DNA from: Daedaleopsis sinensis
Lineage: Eukaryota > Basidiomycota > Agaricomycetes > Polyporales > Polyporaceae
Length of the DNA: 64,000 bases
Reading direction: 5' to 3'
Assembly (NCBI GenBank): GCA_033807695.1
Contig: CM066303.1
Span: 3,162,001 to 3,226,000 of the forward strand
Shown here piece after piece: positions 59,740-64,000 of this stretch. Within the stretch, counting starts at the first letter, position 1, and every line of letters starts with the position of its first letter. The translations under genes were made by a program, and so were the position numbers. The notes below the pieces were generated by a model that was not told where the DNA came from, ran no database searches, and saw only the letters and a list, made by a program, of their open reading frames with translations.

Positions 59740-62700
59740 TTAGGTCTCGTCCTCTCGCAGGGCTGGAAGTACTCCGAACGTCTGTCGGAAGCGTTCTGTC
59801 GCGTTGATGTAGCCGAAGAGGGGGCGGAGCCCGTCGTCCGTGTTCAAGAGCACCTTGAGGGTGCGACCGGAGAAGCCCAGCGGGGCGTAGTGGACCGCGC
59901 GGTGAAAGGCGTAGGTCGGACACTGGAGGAGGAAATGTGACACGGTCTCTGGGGCTTCTCCGCAGGTGGGACACGTCGAGGTGAGTGACTTGCCGATCCG
60001 CTCGAGGTACGTGTAGAGCGGGATGTGCCCTGTCCGGAGCTGCAGAAGGAGATTAGCATGCCTGCGGGGGAGCGTGGCGGCCCGCTCCAGGTATCGCTTG
60101 GAGGGCATCTTGCTGTCGATCCTCGCCATCCGTGTGCCACGCTTGGAGGTGCACCAACGTTCCCGGGCGATCCGTTCGAGCTCGTGCTGGTAATTCTGGC
60201 GCGCTCTCGAGACACTGAGCGGGAGGGTCTTGCGCAGCTCGCGCGGGAGGCGGTCCGACGGGCTCGACTGTCCACCCGCCGCTTCTTTCGCCGCCTCGTC
60301 CGCCGCCTCGTTGCCCGCCACGTCCTCGTGCCCGGGGACCCACCGGAGCGTGAGCCGCAGGCCCGGGTTCGCGGCTCTGATCTTCCGGACGTAGCTGTGG
60401 AAGAGGTCAGTGAGGTACCGCCCCGGGGCTGCTGTGCGCAGTGTCGACGCCTGTATCGCCGCCGTGTTGTCCAGCGCGATGGACGCGCGTCGGATCGGAC
60501 CCCGCGCGCGTTCGGCAAGCAGAAGTGTGAGAGCGAGGATCGTGGCCACAATCTCGGCCTCGTAGACCGTGTGCCGCTTGGAGGGCCCAAGGTGGTACTT
60601 GAGGACCTTCGGGCGCCGTCGCCCGGGCACGTAGAGCAGTGCGGCCGCCCCTACTCCCCCGTCGACGTCCGAGCCGTCGGTGTAGACGCGGTATGCGCCG
60701 CGCCGCGCCCAGCGCGCGTCGTCCTCGATCGCCGCATCCCGATCGGAGATGACGTGGGTGCGGTGTCCGGGAGTCCATCGGGGGTGCACGCGTGACGGGA
60801 CAATGCGCTCGGTGTGTTTGTGGTCGAGGAAGGGTCGGTAGGCGTCCATGAGCTCATGCAGCGAGGAGCGGTGTCGGCGGACCAGCTTCCGGGCGGCCTT
60901 CTGCACATGCGTGGCGAGGGGGTGGGCGCGCGGGAGCGCGCACAGGCGCACCGCGGAGCGGTGCGCTAGCCTGTCTACGAGGAGGTCGAAAGGGAGGAGG
61001 TCAGTATGCGCCTCGAGCGCGTCAGTGGCGGACGAGCGGAGGGCTCCTGTCATGACCAGTAGCGCTTGGCGCTGCACTCGCGCGAGCCGCCGAATGTTGC
61101 CGACCGAACCGTGTCTGCGCTTCTGCCCTTGAAGTTTACGGACGGGGACGAGGAACGTGTCCGATGCGTAGAGCATGCTGGGGATGACGACAGCTTGGTA
61201 TAGCCGTCGCACTACCCCCAGCGTGAGCCCGTTCCTCGTCTTCGCCAGCCGCCGGAGAAGGGCAACCCACTTCGCTCCTTTGGAGTGCGCTAACGCCGTC
61301 TGCTCCCGAAACTTGAGGTGCTGGTCGATAAGGACACCTAGAAAGCGATGATAAGCTACCGCCTGTATCACTGTGCCATCCGAGAGGCTCAGATCCGGTC
61401 CCATGTCCTTGATCAGGGCCTTGCAGTTTACCAGGCCGAACTTGTCAAGCGAGTACGCTGAGTTGTGCGACCGCGACCAGTCGAGACCGCCGCCGTGCCG
61501 CTCCAGAAAGTCTCGGATTTTGACGTGACAGTCGGCGAAAGTACTGCCGGTGGTGACGAGTGCGACGTCGTCCATGGAGCCGACCGCCAGCTCGCCGCCC
61601 TTGATCCTCGCGCTGTCGATGAGGTCCGAATTGTAGAAGGCGTAGAGGATAACCGGCAGCGGGCAGCCCTGATCGATGCCGCTCGAGATTTCGAGGAGCG
61701 CGGATTCGAAGTCGTCGAACTTGAGGCGAGTCTTCCTGCCGTCCAGCTTCGCGCGCAGCCAGTCGACGTATTCCACCGGGACTCCTCGCATGCGTAGGTT
61801 GTGGAAGAGCCGGTCCGGAACCGCAGCGGGGAATGCGGACTTGATGTCGAGGAAGACTACCGAGGCCGCCTTGCGTTGACGCCACGCGTCCTTGATCGTC
61901 TTGGTGACCAGATGGATCGAGTCGGTCGTCGTGCGTCCGGTGCGCCCTCCGAATTGATGGTTGGCTAGAAGGGAGTGGCGCTCAGCCTCGTATACTAGGA
62001 CGTCTGCCACACACCGTGATAGGATTTTCGAGACACAATTGAGCAGGGCGATTGGGCGCCACGCTTTGGCCACGGTGTAGTCCGCCTTCCCAGGTTTCTT
62101 CAGTACGACGGTGTCGGAGATCTTCCATCTGTCGGGGTAGTAGCGTAGCTCAAAAGTCGCCCGGAAGAGGCGGCCTAGGTGGGGCGTGAGCGTGTCGCCA
62201 CAATGCTTGTAGACTTCGTTCGGGATCGCGTCCGGACCTGCGGCCTTGAATGAGCGTAGTGACTTGATGGCCTGTCGGATTTGACCGTCGGTGATGGGTC
62301 GGAAGGTGAACTTGGGGGCGGGATACGGGCCCCCTGGGACCTGGACGTCGCCCGGGGGGAGGAAGAAAGTACGGTATAGCTCCTCCCCTTTGTCTGGATT
62401 GGAGGTGATGGTCCTGCGCTGGCCGTCAGGCTCCGTTACCTTCAACGGGGGAATTCGAGAACGTCCGCCGTCCGTCGCTCCTGTCTTGAGGAAGCGGTTA
62501 GCGTCCCATATCGTCCGTGCGTCTACCGAATCGATCCACTCATTCCAGTGGTCTTTTTTCGCTGTGCGAATGGCGTCAGTATAGCGATTCCGAAAACGTC
62601 GGTACTCAGCGTGCGCAGGGTGCGCGCGCACCGCACGATGTTCGTGCGCGGCCCTTCCCAGCTTCTCCTTCTCCTTCCTCATCTTGGTGAGCTCCTTGGA

Positions 62701-63816
62701 CCACCAGCGTTTTGCGTAGGGGGTGTCCGGGGCGAGGGGGGCGTGGTCGTCGATCGTAGCCTGCAGGTCGTCCATGAGCGCCGCGAGGGTCTCGTCGAAG
62801 TCGTGCTGTGTCTTGATCGCACCCGGGAGGTCCCGAGCGTCTATGCGCGTTGCGAGCGCTGAGTCGAAGTCGCCCCAGTCGACCTTGCGAAAGTCGCGTC
62901 GGAGTCGCTGCCGTGCCTCTTCTGTCGGCAACTCGAAGACTGTAAGAATGGGGAAGTGGTCAGTAAGAATTGGGCGCCGGTCCTCGGCGACCCTGCACGA
63001 CTGCAGGCGTTCCAGGAGCGGCTCGGAGCAGAAAACGTTGTCCGGGCGGGTGCGAGATTTGGAGTTCATCGACTCCAGTGTGGCGACCGACGCGGGGAGA
63101 GCCATCTCCATGCCTAAGTCCGCGACACGGTTGATAAGAAGTTCCGCTCGTACAAGGTTGTTTCTGGAAAAAAGTTGATGATTAGTCGGGTCGTCCCAGC
63201 TGGGGTGGTGGCGGTTGAAGTCGCCCAGCCACACCACATGGTGGTCGCCCTCGCCGGTTGCTACGAGCGTGCGGGTCGCCCGAGCGGCAGCGTGTATTGC
63301 CGTGTCGTGCGCGCCGTCCACGTAGAGGTTGAAGAGGAGAATTGTCGCGGCCGCTGTCTTGATCGATATCGCCGTGACGTCGGGATGGGGGACGTCCACC
63401 GGAGCCCAGGCGTTCGTCGAGAGTCGGGCGTTGACTAGGAGGACCGAGCGCATCCGCCCAGCGGTGTCCCTGTCACGAACGGCCGGGTACACGGTTCTCC
63501 AGTGTGGAGTGCTGCGAGTGAGGCGGAGGTGGTCCAGGTACGGCTCCTGGATCGCTATAATGTCAAAGTCAGTAGGGGGGGCACTGTGCAGAAGGTCTAG
63601 TTGGCCGTCCAGGGATTTGTTAATGTTTTGCTGCCATATGCGTAGGTGTGGGACGCCCGGGGCTTTCAATATGTTGCTGGAGGCGGGTCTCGAAGGGGCG
63701 CGTTGAAGAACCCGTCGAGGTTGACCTGGCGGGGGCCTTGGGTTGCCGGAGCGGTGGGGAAGCGGTGGGAGATCTGGTCCCACAGAGACGGGGGTGGGGG
63801 CGCGCGTGCCAAGAGC
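59740..63816 (-). CDS. LINE ORF2: endonuclease / reverse transcriptase / RNase H
   Basis: The open frame runs from just after a TGA at 63,817-63,819 to 59,740, about 1,350 codons. Numbering from 63,783, the parts are: an AP-like endonuclease (about 45-290) with NINKS, QEPYLD, GDFNRHHPSWDD and LTDHFPI; a reverse transcriptase (about 490-760) with AAGPDAIPNEV, a WRPIALLNC block, DIKSAFP and the catalytic MDD near 735; an RNase H (about 1,030-1,155) with TDGS, YEAE, LDNTAA and GHEDVAGNEAADEAA, so all acidic residues are present; and a terminal CPTC...HFLLQC zinc motif near 1,268. No in-frame ATG occurs before about residue 109 and the codon at 63,783 is GTG, so translation probably depends on ORF1. 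The protein would nick DNA and copy the element RNA by target-primed reverse transcription. Confidence 0.9.
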   Translation of the reverse strand, partial: ALGTRAPTPVSVGPDLPPLPHRSGNPRPPPGQPRRVLQRAPSRPASSNILKAPGVPHLRIWQQNINKSLDGQLDLLHSAPPTDFDIIAIQEPYLDHLRLTRSTPHWRTVYPAVRDRDTAGRMRSVLLVNARLSTNAWAPVDVPHPDVTAISIKTAAATILLFNLYVDGAHDTAIHAAARATRTLVATGEGDHHVVWLGDFNRHHPSWDDPTNHQLFSRNNLVRAELLINRVADLGMEMALPASVATLESMNSKSRTRPDNVFCSEPLLERLQSCRVAEDRRPILTDHFPILTVFELPTEEARQRLRRDFRKVDWGDFDSALATRIDARDLPGAIKTQHDFDETLAALMDDLQATIDDHAPLAPDTPYAKRWWSKELTKMRKEKEKLGRAAHEHRAVRAHPAHAEYRRFRNRYTDAIRTAKKDHWNEWIDSVDARTIWDANRFLKTGATDGGRSRIPPLKVTEPDGQRRTITSNPDKGEELYRTFFLPPGDVQVPGGPYPAPKFTFRPITDGQIRQAIKSLRSFKAAGPDAIPNEVYKHCGDTLTPHLGRLFRATFELRYYPDRWKISDTVVLKKPGKADYTVAKAWRPIALLNCVSKILSRCVADVLVYEAERHSLLANHQFGGRTGRTTTDSIHLVTKTIKDAWRQRKAASVVFLDIKSAFPAAVPDRLFHNLRMRGVPVEYVDWLRAKLDGRKTRLKFDDFESALLEISSGIDQGCPLPVILYAFYNSDLIDSARIKGGELAVGSMDDVALVTTGSTFADCHVKIRDFLERHGGGLDWSRSHNSAYSLDKFGLVNCKALIKDMGPDLSLSDGTVIQAVAYHRFLGVLIDQHLKFREQTALAHSKGAKWVALLRRLAKTRNGLTLGVVRRLYQAVVIPSMLYASDTFLVPVRKLQGQKRRHGSVGNIRRLARVQRQALLVMTGALRSSATDALEAHTDLLPFDLLVDRLAHRSAVRLCALPRAHPLATHVQKAARKLVRRHRSSLHELMDAYRPFLDHKHTERIVPSRVHPRWTPGHRTHVISDRDAAIEDDARWARRGAYRVYTDGSDVDGGVGAAALLYVPGRRRPKVLKYHLGPSKRHTVYEAEIVATILALTLLLAERARGPIRRASIALDNTAAIQASTLRTAAPGRYLTDLFHSYVRKIRAANPGLRLTLRWVPGHEDVAGNEAADEAAKEAAGGQSSPSDRLPRELRKTLPLSVSRARQNYQHELERIARERWCTSKRGTRMARIDSKMPSKRYLERAATLPRRHANLLLQLRTGHIPLYTYLERIGKSLTSTCPTCGEAPETVSHFLLQCPTYAFHRAVHYAPLGFSGRTLKVLLNTDDGLRPLFGYINATERFRQTFGVLPALREDET

Positions 63817-64000
63817 TCATTGTCGGTTACCCAGGTGCCGGGGTCGCTCGTCACGAAGTACCTAAAGCCGCTGTCAGCTCGACGCGCGGCGAAATCGCGC
63901 ACCTTTCTGCGGTACGTGGGACAGGAGCGGTCCCACGCCGCGTGGCCGTCCTCCTCGCAGTTTACACAGCGGAAGTAGGCAGAGTCCTTGATTGAGCACT
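63666..64000 (-). CDS. LINE ORF1 (gag-like), C-terminal end
   Basis: The frame is open from the window edge to a TGA at 63,666-63,668. It includes CVNCEEDGHAAWDRSCP, a CCHC-type zinc knuckle (C-X2-C-X4-H-X6-C) typical of the RNA-binding ORF1 of fungal LINEs, followed by a proline-rich tail. It overlaps the ORF2 open frame by about 148 nt, with ORF2 in the -1 frame. The N-terminus is outside the window. Confidence 0.75.
   Translation of the reverse strand, partial: CSIKDSAYFRCVNCEEDGHAAWDRSCPTYRRKVRDFAARRADSGFRYFVTSDPGTWVTDNELLARAPPPPSLWDQISHRFPTAPATQGPRQVNLDGFFNAPLRDPPPATY

Larger units (their letters stand above)
59100..64000 (-). mobile_element. Non-LTR retrotransposon (probable Tad1-type LINE), 5' end beyond the window
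   Basis: A - strand element with a 3' tail of four TTTG units (+ strand, about 59,100-59,115), a 3' UTR of roughly 620 nt (59,117-59,739), an uninterrupted ORF2 and the end of ORF1. It has an APE-type endonuclease, a reverse transcriptase, RNase H and a terminal CCHC, which fits the Tad1 clade common in fungi. The ORF2 lacks any stop or frameshift, which suggests a young, possibly active copy. The 5' end and target-site duplication are outside the window. Confidence 0.88.

Noticed and set aside
63666..63820. ATG start for LINE ORF2 at 63,783
   Set aside because: The codon there is GTG on the minus strand; no ATG is present near the ORF2 start.

Overview
The window looks like nuclear DNA of an Agaricomycete (mushroom-forming basidiomycete, perhaps Polyporales). 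The evidence is short GT-AG introns of about 40-121 nt, several paralogues of the agaricomycete-expanded DUF6535 membrane-protein family, and a fungal LINE of probable Tad1 type. There is no bacterial operon structure, and I recognised no tRNA or rRNA.

Most of the window (about 1-53,250 and 57,445-59,099) is a decayed tandem array of a segmental repeat of roughly 10-12 kb. Each unit runs in the same order on the + strand: module A (CT-rich), module B, module C (GC-rich sub-repeats with long inverted repeats), modules D-F (remains of a multi-exon locus whose intron borders can still be aligned between copies), module G (a DUF6535 gene) and module H. An anchor in module A recurs near 41, 11,427, 21,772, 46,181 and 58,108. 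A fifth, much more diverged A-like region lies near 31,750-32,500.

Splicing by eye gives full DUF6535 models at 8,341-10,852 (739 aa), 18,566-20,989 (710 aa) and 29,377-31,744 (688 aa, divergent). A fourth at 43,007-45,568 is truncated by a 5-bp duplication in its fifth exon. Remnants lie at 38,457-39,110, 52,730-53,060 and 57,445-57,516. A decayed MFS sugar transporter (26,735-27,890) interrupts the third unit. A 1.9-kb block at 4,820-6,735 is almost identical to 34,779-36,694, far more alike than the other copies.

At 53,917-57,269 lies an apparently intact 12-exon gene (874 aa). Its 5' half encodes an arginine/serine-rich region built by tandem duplication of phase-1/phase-1 exons, with units of 190 bp and 561 bp. 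Its 3' half is a conserved fungal membrane-protein domain. It sits where a DUF6535 gene would be expected, and only the last DUF6535 exon survives after it.

The right end (59,100-64,000, - strand) is a LINE with an intact ORF2 (endonuclease, reverse transcriptase, RNase H, CCHC) and the end of ORF1. Its 3' tail, (TTTG)n on the + strand, enters module B at a junction that can be located by comparison with uninterrupted copies.
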